Origin: Methylobacter sp015476545
GTDB taxonomy: Bacteria > Pseudomonadota > Gammaproteobacteria > Methylococcales > Methylomonadaceae
NCBI RefSeq assembly: GCF_052162025.1
Contig: NZ_CP197401.1
Location: 2,480,001 to 2,544,000, forward strand
Length of the DNA stretch: 64,000 nucleotides
Direction: 5' to 3'
Shown: positions 25,335 to 33,627 of the stretch, in pieces
Layout of the letters: the number at the start of each line of letters is the position of its first letter
Numbering within the stretch: the stretch's first letter is position 1
Translations under genes and position numbers: made by a program
Notes under the pieces: generated by a model
Told to the model about the DNA's origin: nothing
Database searches by the model: none
What the model saw: only the letters and a program-made list of their open reading frames with translations

Positions 25335-25775
25335 TTACATTAGGCCCTTATTGGATATCTCCTCAGAATCCAGTAAGGACCTAATAAAAAGCTTAGGCCG
25401 CAAGGCGGAAAGATTGGCTTTGTGTTTCTTCAAGCTCGCCAGCTTGAATACGGCATAGATGACCATAAACACAGAATTATTCTGTATGGTGACCGTGTAA
25501 ATTGGAGATTTCGCCAATCTGGATTGACTTTCAGTGATTTATGAAATTCTTCGACTTGCCACCGTTTCCGGCAGATCATTGCGACCTGCTGGCCATCGCA
25601 CGTTTAATCACCGCTCGCCAGATTCAACAAACCAGTGCTGTCGTCTTGGCTGGTAAAATCCTGCCGCATACCGCTTGTTTATCCGCTGAGTCCAGAGACG
25701 TTACCCGTACAAAACGCCCTTGTTTCTGGTCTTCCCAGTTGAGCATCATCAGCCTCGTGGCTTTTCAGCTACTCG
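25335..25775 (-). pseudogene. Decayed IS4-like transposase, copy B
   Basis: Same family as copy A and same orientation. Minus-strand pieces: KQGRFVRVTSLD, DDSTGLLNLASGD, CDGQQVAMICRKRWQVEEF, HKSLKVNPDW, then AKSPIYTVTIQNNSVFMVIY and AVFKLASLKK at the C-terminus, ended near 25335. Only the C-terminal half remains and it is frameshifted. It begins exactly where the epimerase pseudogene loses its N-terminus and abuts the end of the fibronectin-III/PKD gene, so it marks a junction of rearrangement. Confidence 0.8.
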
Positions 25776-26398
25776 CTTTCCCCTGCAGTTCCGCCCGTAC
25801 CCTCCACGGTGATCAGGTTCCTCTTAGTTCTGGTGACACTTTCACTTGGTCCGATCAATGTCAGACTTACGCTATACATTCCTGGATTAGGGTAAGTCGC
25901 AGTGACGACTTCAGCAGTCGTGTTCGTTACGGAAGGAGTGATTGAACCAGGGAAATCCCATTTCCAGCTTATGACTGTCCCGCTGCTGACAGGTGCGAAG
26001 TTCACCACTAAACCTGGAGCGCCGCTGGTTGTACTAGTCGTGAAATCCGCCATTAGCGCCGCCTTAATAGGAACTATTTTGCTGACTTCATTGGCATAAT
26101 TACTTTCGGTCTTCCGGACCGAATCATAGGCCTTCACCGCGAAATAATACTTTTGACCTTCTTGCAATCCGCATACCGTGAGCGAGGTCTTGTTGCCGGC
26201 ATCAATGTTTGAGCTGTACTTGCCGCTGCTCTGGCCGTAGGAGACGATATAACCGCCGACATTGGGGGACTGGCTGGCATCCCAGGCCAGATTCACGCTG
26301 GCTGCGAAAAGTTGGCCGCCGAACAACAGGGTGAATCCGATCAATCCAAAGCGCAGAAACTGCTCGCGCGAGAAAATGTTTACAAAATAATTGTTCAT
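25769..26398 (-). CDS. Exported fibronectin type III plus PKD-domain protein, possibly truncated
   Basis: A 209-aa secreted protein: signal peptide (about 1-33, ending QLFAA), a fibronectin type III domain (about 35-108, SVNLAWDASQSPNVGGYIVS to NEVSKIV), and a PKD domain (about 112-200, ISWKWDFPGS and NPGMYSVSLTLI). The C-terminus ends in Gly/Thr-rich sequence right at IS remnant B, suggesting that a longer protein was cut. The SD AGGAAGAG fits the start. The first domain is shared, at DNA level over 95 bp, with the divergent gene at 27241. It is presumably extracellular, adhesive or matrix-associated. Confidence 0.75.
   Translation of the reverse strand: MNNYFVNIFSREQFLRFGLIGFTLLFGGQLFAASVNLAWDASQSPNVGGYIVSYGQSSGKYSSNIDAGNKTSLTVCGLQEGQKYYFAVKAYDSVRKTESNYANEVSKIVPIKAALMADFTTSTTSGAPGLVVNFAPVSSGTVISWKWDFPGSITPSVTNTTAEVVTATYPNPGMYSVSLTLIGPSESVTRTKRNLITVEGTGGTAGESE
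26215..26309 (-). repeat. 95-bp inverted repeat, left copy
   Basis: Identical by eye to the reverse complement of 27333-27427, and encodes the same stretch of the fibronectin-III domain (from FAASVNLAW to SSGKY). The flanking bases diverge quickly. It is partner of the right copy. Confidence 0.85.
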
Positions 26399-27228
26399 AA
26401 TAATTTTCTCTTCCTGAACATGTCTACTATCCGACTTTCAATATTTCGAAAGCTACCCGCCCCTATCCATTAAGCCCTCAAAAATTGAAAGTCTTATCCA
26501 ACAATCCGGCTTTTCTTAACAGTTAATTCTTTGTAACCTCCAATCTTTCCCAAAAATAGCCGCGCTTAAGACTTCGGTAACAAACTGTTGGAAAAATCTA
26601 GGCATCAGCGGCCCTGATTGAGGTTGAAACTTCATTAACATGACAAGTTCCTGAATGGATTGGCAACCCAATATAAGCCTCCTCAGCGCTTGTGGCTTGG
26701 GATTGGCTTGGCTGACCGTCTCATTAAATCTATTTTTTAGGTGCTTCTACTTAAGTAATTTTACGTAGATTTAAGAGAGTTTTAATTAATGCTGCTTACT
26801 ATTAGTCCTGCTTTAGTTACAAAGAGGAAAAAATATTTACATCTTTTTCAACTCAATTAGCGCTTTTAGAAGCTTTTAACATGTTGGGTTCATGGGGATC
26901 ATACAGTCAGTTGGATGAGTGGCATAAGCCTTCAATCCCATTGGCGTCTGTGTTACGGCCATAAGTGATGATAAGGAATAATTTCAATTTTATTATCCGG
27001 CCGTTTAGTACGAATATCCATTAGTACAAACACTTATCATTGAACTGATGCTCAACTTGCTAGCATGAATTTTTAAATAGTTCCTTTGCTGTTTTTCAAA
27101 TTCTATTTTTCGCCTTTATCACAAAAAAGAAAAACAAGACTAGCTTGTATCCGTTTAGTTGATCTTCCCCATAACATCTTAAAGTCATCTATTAACCTTA
27201 AGCCCGATTCCTATAATTTAAGAGGGCC
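26399..27228. other. Intergenic stretch between divergent fibronectin-III genes
   Basis: 830 bp of AT-rich DNA with no supported gene on either strand. It should contain two divergent promoters. A TACAAAGAGGAAAAA string near 26820 resembles the ribosome-binding leader of the beta-helix gene at 29123 but is not followed by a start codon. Confidence 0.4.
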
Positions 27229-27240
27229 ATGGAAACAATT

Positions 27241-28827
27241 ATGAATAGTTATTTAAAAAACACCTCTTCACGCAAGCTTTTTCTGCGTCCTGGACCTGCT
27301 GGACTCGCCCTGTTGCTGTTCAGCAGCCAACCTTTCGCAGCCAGCGTGAATCTGGCCTGGGATGCCAGCCAGTCCCCCAATGTCGGCGGTTATATCGTCT
27401 CCTACGGCCAGAGCAGCGGCAAGTACACGGACAATGTAGATGTCGGCAACAAGACCTCGCTCACGATATCGGGAGCGAAGGAAGGTGTCACATACTATGC
27501 CGCAGTGAAGGCCTATAATTCGGCCCGAACCAACGAAAGCGGTTACTCTAATGAAATTAGTAAGACAATACCTGCCACGACAAAAACTACCGTAGCAACT
27601 AATGGAGCCACTACCGGGGCAGCTAACGGAGTCACTAGCGGAGCAGCTGATGGAGCAGCTAATGGAGCCACTAGCGGAGGTACTGCAGGAGCGACTAATG
27701 GAGGTACTACCGGCCAAGTTACCAGTAATAATGGCTTGGTAGCAGCCTACGGATTTGAGGAAACCAGCGGCAATACGGTTGCGGATGCCTCGGGCAAAGG
27801 TAATCATGGCACTATTAGAGAAGCTGCCAGAATCGCCAAGGGTCGTTATGGACAAGCGCTGCAGTTTGACGGCGTGAATGATTGGGTCACGATCAAAGAC
27901 AGCCCATCATTAGATCTTTCAACCAGCATGACTCTCGAGGCATGGGTCAACCCACAGTCTCAGGCTGGCGAAAAAGCTTTGATTGCGAAGGAACAATCCG
28001 GTGGAGCAGTCTATGGCCTTCTTAATGCAGATGCTAATGTACCTGCTGCTGGAATTTATGACGGGCAATACCATGTTCTCCCCGGCCAGAACCAGCTGCC
28101 AGTAAACCAATGGACCCACCTTGTGGTGACCTATGATGGACAATACGGACGGCTTTATATGAATGGCGTTGAAGTCGCCAAAGGCGCAGAAAAAAGCCTG
28201 ATTCAAGCATCCAACGGCGAACTGCGCATCGGAGGAAACAGTACTTGGGAAGCCTATTTCAAGGGCCTTATCGATGAAGTGCGAATTTATAATCGCGCCT
28301 TGTCCGCAGCGGAAGTCCAGTACAACTTGAAGACTGCAATCAGTGTCTCAAACCCGCCGAAATTTGTTATGGGTGATAAAAACGAAGAGCCTTGGGTCGA
28401 ATATGTACCTCAGGGCATTGCTCAAGCCTTCCAAACGGTATCCCAAAATTCCAGAGTGGTAACTCAAGTAAAAGTTTATCTGGACGTCAGCACAACCGCG
28501 AAACAACTGGTTGCAGGCATTTATGAGGATAATAAAGGGCATCCTGGCGCTCTTGTTGCTCAAGGCAAGTTGAGCACGATTAAGCCTGATGCATGGAACA
28601 CAGTTTCAATTGCCGGAGCCGGTGTTACCGCTGGCAAACCTTATTGGATCGCGATCATGGGTGCGGATGGGGAAGTCGGATTCCTGGATCGTATAGGATC
28701 GGGCAAAGGTTTGATGGAGAGAAGCAGTGGCCGTAAAGCACTGAAAGAATTACCCGCCACTTGGACTGGTTCGAGACGTGGCTATAAAACCAATGCGTCG
28801 ATGTCAGTCTATGGAAATGGTTATTAA
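27241..28827 (+). CDS. Exported fibronectin-III / LamG-like surface protein
   Basis: A secreted multidomain protein of about 528 aa: signal peptide (about 1-34), fibronectin type III domain (about 35-110), a low-complexity Ala/Gly/Thr/Asn linker (about 115-155), a LamG/concanavalin-like domain (about 160-365, from GLVAAYGFEETSGNTVADAS to GLIDEVRIYNRALSAAEV), and a C-terminal beta domain (about 380-528). The ATG at 27241 matches the start of the paralog (MNNYF/MNSYL) and is favoured over the ATG at 27229, whose AGAGGG is only two bases away. It probably binds polysaccharide at the surface. No sorting or anchor signal is seen at the C-terminus. Confidence 0.82.
   Translation: MNSYLKNTSSRKLFLRPGPAGLALLLFSSQPFAASVNLAWDASQSPNVGGYIVSYGQSSGKYTDNVDVGNKTSLTISGAKEGVTYYAAVKAYNSARTNESGYSNEISKTIPATTKTTVATNGATTGAANGVTSGAADGAANGATSGGTAGATNGGTTGQVTSNNGLVAAYGFEETSGNTVADASGKGNHGTIREAARIAKGRYGQALQFDGVNDWVTIKDSPSLDLSTSMTLEAWVNPQSQAGEKALIAKEQSGGAVYGLLNADANVPAAGIYDGQYHVLPGQNQLPVNQWTHLVVTYDGQYGRLYMNGVEVAKGAEKSLIQASNGELRIGGNSTWEAYFKGLIDEVRIYNRALSAAEVQYNLKTAISVSNPPKFVMGDKNEEPWVEYVPQGIAQAFQTVSQNSRVVTQVKVYLDVSTTAKQLVAGIYEDNKGHPGALVAQGKLSTIKPDAWNTVSIAGAGVTAGKPYWIAIMGADGEVGFLDRIGSGKGLMERSSGRKALKELPATWTGSRRGYKTNASMSVYGNGY
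27333..27427 (+). repeat. 95-bp inverted repeat, right copy
   Basis: Mirror of 26215-26309 with no mismatch seen by eye. The two copies are about 1 kb apart and could support inversion of the divergent promoter region between them. Confidence 0.85.
27590..27715 (+). repeat. Degenerate low-complexity repeat in the linker
   Basis: Imperfect short repeats of the form GGAGCxACTA / GGAGCAGCTAATGGAGC encode a run built from NGATSG, AANG and GGT units between the fibronectin-III and LamG domains. Such linkers expand and contract by slippage; the pattern is clear but not exact. Confidence 0.7.
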
Positions 28828-28861
28828 TACTGAATCACTAACTGTCTAGTTGACATACTGA

Positions 28862-28896
28862 TGGAGCTGATACCGCATTGAGCGAAGTCAGCTCCA
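28862..28896 (+). terminator. Hairpin after the LamG-like gene
   Basis: TGGAGCTGA and TCAGCTCCA form a 9-bp perfect stem around a 17-nt loop, 35 bp after the stop. No T-run follows, so it is a weak terminator candidate. The remaining 226 bp to the next gene shows nothing else. Confidence 0.4.
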
Positions 28897-29122
28897 CCTA
28901 GATTATTCCGGATAGCTAGCAACAACTAGTTAACACTGGGCTCTGTTAAAGCGGAAGACAGCTACTGACGAGAAGAGCGAGTACTACAAAAATCTGTAAC
29001 ACTGAATCTAATGTGTGATTTGATCTTAGTACAGCTGTCGAACAGTTTGCTCAAAAAAGGATGATGCGCCCAAGGCTCCGGATAACTTTATATAGTGATA
29101 AATCCTAATACAAAGAGGAAAA

Positions 29123-30508
29123 ATGAAAACTATTACACTAGCAGCAATGCTTACTTTATCTCTATTCGCCACCGAAGCGGCGATAGCGGCTAATCATTAC
29201 GTCAGAGCAGGCGCCACGGGTGCCAATAATGGTAATGATTGGAATAATGCTTACACTTCGCTGCCTTCCACATTGACGCGAGGCGACACCTACTATATAG
29301 CAGGCGGTAAGTATCCTGCCTATACCTTTGATGACCCTGAATCAGGCTCCTCTGTAATCACGATCAAAAAAGCTATCGCTTCTGATCATGGCACGGATAC
29401 AGGCTGGCAAGCGACATACGGATCTACGCAAGCCGTATTTGATTCCCAGATTGTCTTTAACAGAAGCAACTATGTTTTTGACGGCCAAACAAGAAACGAA
29501 AACGACTGGTTTGATGGTGCATCGTATGGCATTCAGGTTTACCACAGCAATCAGCTGAACCAGAATATCATCATCGGCCCCAATGGCGGACCGGCGGCTA
29601 ACAATATTACGGTAAAAAACGTTTATATCGACGCTCCGTACAAGAACCTGCCGTCGAACCAGACTATCCGCCAGTATGCCGTTGATACAGACACTTATGG
29701 CGGCCCTCAGCACACTGGCCTGGTATTCAGCCGCATGTATGTCCGCGGCAGCAATAATGTCTGGTTCCTACGCTCAACCACAGGAGCTATCGTTGAATAC
29801 AGTGCATCTGATGGTGTAGTGAGCAATGGCGCCAACCATGGTGAGATCGTCAATCTTTACTATAGCGGTATTAACGCGGTAATTCGCTATAACAAGTTCA
29901 GAAACGCCTATCTGGACAGTGGAGGCACAGCTATTGTTGCCATTACCGACGGTCCTAACCCTATCCCTGGCGCGGGCAGCGGGCTGGAATTCTACGGCAA
30001 CATCGTTTACAACTTCCAGACTGGGGATGCTTCTATCGGTTTCGATGGCTATGCAAAAGGATTTAAGACTTCCAACAGCAAAGTTTATAACAATACCTTT
30101 ATCGGTAGCATAGGTGGTAACGCGGGTACTGCATTTGGCGGTGGGGCGAACAATCTGGTCTATAACAACCTGTTCATAAACAACAGAGGTGTCGGTTTCG
30201 ATGGCGGGCCTGGAACGGTTAATGACTATAACGGGTTCTCCGATTCGAATGCGCGCGGCCAAAGCCATGCTCAAACCAATGTTCCAACTTCCATTTTTGC
30301 TAACTTTAATAGCAATGATTTTTCATTAAAATCACCCACAAACGCCGGCTATTCTTTATCTTCGCCTTACAATAAAGATTTGCTGAGCAATACAAGAGGA
30401 ACTGATGGAAAATTTGATATCGGAGCATATGAATTCGGAGGCAGCACCCAAAGCGCCACAACAGGCACATCTACCCTCCTGCCTCCGACCAACCTCAGAG
30501 TTCAGTAA
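29123..30508 (+). CDS. Exported right-handed parallel beta-helix protein
   Basis: A secreted 461-aa protein with a signal peptide (about 1-22, ending AIAA) and a body of short repeating beta-strand turns (YYIAGGKYPAYTF, NITVKNVYIDAP, NVWFLRSTTGAIVEYS, GLEFYGNIVYNF, NNLVYNNLFINNRGVGFDGG) typical of pectate-lyase/alginate-lyase-like beta-helices. It ends DIGAYEFGG, a common end of such domains, followed by a Ser/Thr tail and PPTNLRVQ, which looks like the opening of a fibronectin-III domain that is then cut off. SD AGAGGA. It may be a polysaccharide lyase or epimerase acting on the EPS, but no catalytic residues can be assigned. Confidence 0.8.
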   Translation: MKTITLAAMLTLSLFATEAAIAANHYVRAGATGANNGNDWNNAYTSLPSTLTRGDTYYIAGGKYPAYTFDDPESGSSVITIKKAIASDHGTDTGWQATYGSTQAVFDSQIVFNRSNYVFDGQTRNENDWFDGASYGIQVYHSNQLNQNIIIGPNGGPAANNITVKNVYIDAPYKNLPSNQTIRQYAVDTDTYGGPQHTGLVFSRMYVRGSNNVWFLRSTTGAIVEYSASDGVVSNGANHGEIVNLYYSGINAVIRYNKFRNAYLDSGGTAIVAITDGPNPIPGAGSGLEFYGNIVYNFQTGDASIGFDGYAKGFKTSNSKVYNNTFIGSIGGNAGTAFGGGANNLVYNNLFINNRGVGFDGGPGTVNDYNGFSDSNARGQSHAQTNVPTSIFANFNSNDFSLKSPTNAGYSLSSPYNKDLLSNTRGTDGKFDIGAYEFGGSTQSATTGTSTLLPPTNLRVQ

Positions 30509-30578
30509 TATCTGAACTGTTGTTAACTGCGAGTATAACTCTCTGCATCTTGCCAGAGGTTATCTCAAATTAACTTAT

Positions 30579-30605
30579 AACCCACTGGCTTGAAGCTAGT
30601 GGGTT
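30579..30605 (+). terminator. Terminator-like hairpin after the beta-helix gene
   Basis: AACCCACT and AGTGGGTT close a 12-bp stem (one G-T pair) with a three-base loop, about 70 bp after the stop codon. It is followed by GTCATTAATT, only weakly T-rich. It may terminate the beta-helix transcript. Confidence 0.55.
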
Positions 30606-30620
30606 GTCATTAATTAAGTT

Positions 30621-30641
30621 ACCTCCGGCATAGCCGGAGGT
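30621..30641. terminator. Second hairpin, possible IS200 end structure
   Basis: ACCTCCGGC-ATA-GCCGGAGGT is a perfect 9-bp stem followed by TTATT. It may be a second terminator or the subterminal hairpin of the IS200/IS605 element whose transposase fragment lies just to its right. Confidence 0.55.
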
Positions 30642-30688
30642 TTATTGGGTTACGCCCTCAAAGGGCTCTTATTGCGGCAAGCCGCCGC

Positions 30689-30888
30689 TCATATCCAGCT
30701 TGACTGTCCAAAATATTCATCCTGGCTTTCCTGATGCCGGATATATTCTCTAACACTGACTCCATCCAAACCCGCCTTTGAAACAAAATATCCCCGTGCT
30801 CCAGAGTGTTCGCCATTGAAATTTCTCTGTCTTCCCTTAAATTGCCTGGCAATGGCTATTGCGCTCTTCCCTTTCAAAGTTCTTATCA
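30689..30888 (-). pseudogene. C-terminal fragment of an IS200/IS605 TnpA transposase
   Basis: The minus strand encodes KGKSAIAIARQFKGRQRNF, then GARGYFVSKAGL and REYIRHQESQDEYFG before a stop. This is the C-terminal third of the single-strand HUH transposase TnpA, including the ARGYFVST-like block and the REYIxxQE helix. The N-terminal part with the HUH motif and usually the catalytic Tyr context is missing: the fragment begins three bases after the stop of the SBBP gene, so the junction lies there. Inactive. Confidence 0.82.
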
Positions 30889-33132
30889 GTTTCCGATTTT
30901 TGTCACGAAGGCATCGCTAAAAAAACTGCTGCCGCCACGAAACGTTGGCTGCAGGGCATTCTTGGTCGGAAAATCCTTGGAAGAGGTTCTTCCTGTCACA
31001 TAGGCCTGGCCTTGCTGATCAACGGCAATACCATTGGCCAGATCATCTACTTTCCCGCCGAGGTAGGTCGCATAGCGCAACGCCTTGCCGTCGGGCGTGA
31101 GCTTGGCGACAAAAGCATCAACCTGGCCGCCTGAAGTTGGCTGCACAGCATTCACTGCCGGGAAATCGGACAATTCGGTCCATCCTGCCACATAGGCCTG
31201 ACCCCATCGATCCACAGCGATACCGAAGCCTACCTCAAACCCGCTGCCGCCCAGGTAGGTTGCATAGCGGAGCGCTTCGCCATTGGCCGTGATTTGGGCG
31301 ACATAGGCATCTGTATGATGGCCTCCGCCGCCGAGAGTAGGCTGCAAGGCGTTTACGGTTGGGAAGTTGGTCGAATTGGTTACGCCTGTCACATAGGCGC
31401 GGCCTTGCTGATCCACGGCGATGCCCGAGCCTGAATCGCCATCGCTTCCGCCGAGATAAGTGGAATAGCTCAGCGCCGAACCATCGGCTGTAAATTTGGC
31501 GATAAATGAATCATCAGGACCACCGCCAAAAACAGGTTGCAGAGCTTTCTCAATCGGGAAGTCGGATGATCGCGTATTCCCGGTTACATAGGCCCGGCCC
31601 TGCGTATCCACAGCGATATCCAGGCCCTCGTCGCGCTCCCTCCCGCCCAGGTAAGTCGCATAGCGGAGCGCTCCACCATCGGCCGTGAGCTGGGCGACGA
31701 AGGCATCGGCACTTCCGATGAGAACAGGCTGCAGGGCGCTCATGATCGGGAAGTCGTCCGAGCCTGTAGTCCCCGTCACTGAGACTTGTCCCTGCCGGTT
31801 TACGGCGATGCCCGCGCCCTGGTCATCCGCATTCCCGCCGAGGTAAGTCGCATAGCGCAATGCCGAGCCGTCGGCCGTGAGCTGGACCACGAAGGCATCA
31901 GAAAAACCGCCGCCGAAGTTGGGCTGTACGGCATTCACGACCGGGAAGTCTGCCGAGCCAGTCGATCCTATAACATAGGCCCGACCTTGTCTGTCCACGG
32001 CGATATCAAAGCCAATCTCATTCCCTGTCCCGCCAAGGTAGGTGGAATAGCGTAGCGCCGAACCATCGGCTGTGAACTGGGCGATGAAGGCATCGCCAAG
32101 ATTGCCATTAGTACTGCCTATAGCCGGCTGTATGGCGCCCGCGGTCGGAAAATTGGCTGAGGTAGTCTGTCCTGTCACATAGGCTCGCCCTCGCGTATCC
32201 ACGGCAATACCGAAGCCCTCATCGCCCCCGCTCCCGCCCAAATAGGTTGAATAGATCAGGACCGGGTCAATGATCAGTGGCTTCGTGACGTCGTAGGAGT
32301 CCACCTGAAAACCGAGCGACTGACCATCCTTGAGCATATAGCTGCCGCCGATGGATTTGCGGATACCGCCTATCTCCTGATAGACGACCGGCTTGTGCAT
32401 GCGAAGTAAACCGCTGTGCGTATGCAGCACCAGTTCTCCTGCCGAGCTGATATCGATTTTGTCGGCACCCCGGAAAGCCAGTTTGATCTGGCGGGGATCG
32501 GCTCCTGGCGCCACCACAAAGTCATACTCCAATTGCCTTTGGTTGCCGTAGTATATCAAGTCCACGCCCGGATAGAGGCTCTCATAAGCGACCTTAGCAT
32601 AGGTCTGTACTCCTGTGAGCCATTGTTTGGGATCTTGGCCGACCAGGTAGTTGACCCGTCCGGACAGCGCTTCCTTGCCTACGATTCGGGGAGCAGGGTT
32701 CGCTCCGATAAATTGCATCCGCAGCACCGCCCCTATCATCTCGGCAGAAGAGGAAAACTTCGTATTGGGCAGAAGCGAAGGAGAGAATTTGGGATTAGGC
32801 GGCGATGAAGGAGAAAATTTTGAGGAAGAGGGAGTCTTGGCCTGGGCCTGAGATTTCTTCAGGCTCAGCACCGCTTCTCCGGGCGTCAGAAACAGTGTGT
32901 AACCCTGGCCTCTGGCGAGGAATTTAACCTGAGTATCCGCCTGGCCCTGATTGCCCTCAAAGCTGAGCGGCAGCTTCCCGTAATTAGATTGCGTACGAGC
33001 CTTCGCATCTGGAGCCATTGACGAAGCGGCTGATGCAGGAAGGGGCATAAAGGCCAGATAGACTATAACTGCGGTCATGCCGCGTAGACGCATACCATCC
33101 CTATTTGATGCGCTGAATTGAATCGGTTCCAT
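30886..33132 (-). CDS. SBBP-repeat beta-propeller exported protein
   Basis: A 748-aa protein with a signal peptide (about 15-36), an N-terminal domain (about 45-280, PLSFEGNQGQADTQVKFLAR, VDLIYYGNQRQLEYDFVVAP, DPVLIYSTYLGG) and seven to eight SBBP repeats of roughly 57 residues, each of the type LRYATYLGG...GIAVDxxGxAYVTGxTxSxDFP...ALQP. A low-complexity insert (KFSPSSPPNPKFSPSLLPN) lies near residues 100-130. SD AGGAGG, five bases before ATG. It is likely extracellular; the role is unknown in the family. The last repeat ends abruptly at the IS200 fragment, so the C-terminus may be shortened. Confidence 0.87.
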   Translation of the reverse strand: MEPIQFSASNRDGMRLRGMTAVIVYLAFMPLPASAASSMAPDAKARTQSNYGKLPLSFEGNQGQADTQVKFLARGQGYTLFLTPGEAVLSLKKSQAQAKTPSSSKFSPSSPPNPKFSPSLLPNTKFSSSAEMIGAVLRMQFIGANPAPRIVGKEALSGRVNYLVGQDPKQWLTGVQTYAKVAYESLYPGVDLIYYGNQRQLEYDFVVAPGADPRQIKLAFRGADKIDISSAGELVLHTHSGLLRMHKPVVYQEIGGIRKSIGGSYMLKDGQSLGFQVDSYDVTKPLIIDPVLIYSTYLGGSGGDEGFGIAVDTRGRAYVTGQTTSANFPTAGAIQPAIGSTNGNLGDAFIAQFTADGSALRYSTYLGGTGNEIGFDIAVDRQGRAYVIGSTGSADFPVVNAVQPNFGGGFSDAFVVQLTADGSALRYATYLGGNADDQGAGIAVNRQGQVSVTGTTGSDDFPIMSALQPVLIGSADAFVAQLTADGGALRYATYLGGRERDEGLDIAVDTQGRAYVTGNTRSSDFPIEKALQPVFGGGPDDSFIAKFTADGSALSYSTYLGGSDGDSGSGIAVDQQGRAYVTGVTNSTNFPTVNALQPTLGGGGHHTDAYVAQITANGEALRYATYLGGSGFEVGFGIAVDRWGQAYVAGWTELSDFPAVNAVQPTSGGQVDAFVAKLTPDGKALRYATYLGGKVDDLANGIAVDQQGQAYVTGRTSSKDFPTKNALQPTFRGGSSFFSDAFVTKIGN

Positions 33133-33627
33133 GAGAACCTCCTAATGTTAAGGTGAAATTAACCAAAGACAGATATATTTCATAGGGATGGAGGATGAGG
33201 CGTAATGGAACAAAAAATCGGGTTAAGCGCTAATGTGGCGAGCAAGCAAGTGAAGGCCATTTTATTGCGCACATATGTATCGCTCTCAACAACATCTCCC
33301 AGTTTGAAAAAATCGCCCCTTAACCTGAGATGGATTTTGTAAACAAAATGGTAGATACACCAGACCGTACAGTCAATAAGGTAGAGTACTTAGTCGACCA
33401 AAAGAAGATGAGGTGGCCCCTGATTATCAACGTTTTTATGTCGCCTTAAAATATTTTCCACACGGAATCATTCTATTCTGGCTTATTCAGAATAATGACA
33501 TTACTATTGGTTGTGATGGTGTATTCTTATGTCGGCTGATTTCAAATAATTTCTTTTGCCAACAATTGCACCGCTTGCCTCCCGATTCATAAACCAGAAA
33601 TGATCATATCCCTGTTATTGGAGCAAA
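33133..33627. other. Intergenic stretch upstream of the Wzy-like gene
   Basis: 495 bp between two divergent genes. A short open frame of 33 codons beginning near 33349 has no recognisable content. Divergent promoters are expected here but none is distinct. Confidence 0.4.

Noticed and set aside
30886..33132. CRISPR-like periodicity in the SBBP gene
   Set aside because: The repeats are protein-level, about 57 codons long and diverged at DNA level, with no spacer pattern; no CRISPR array exists in the window.
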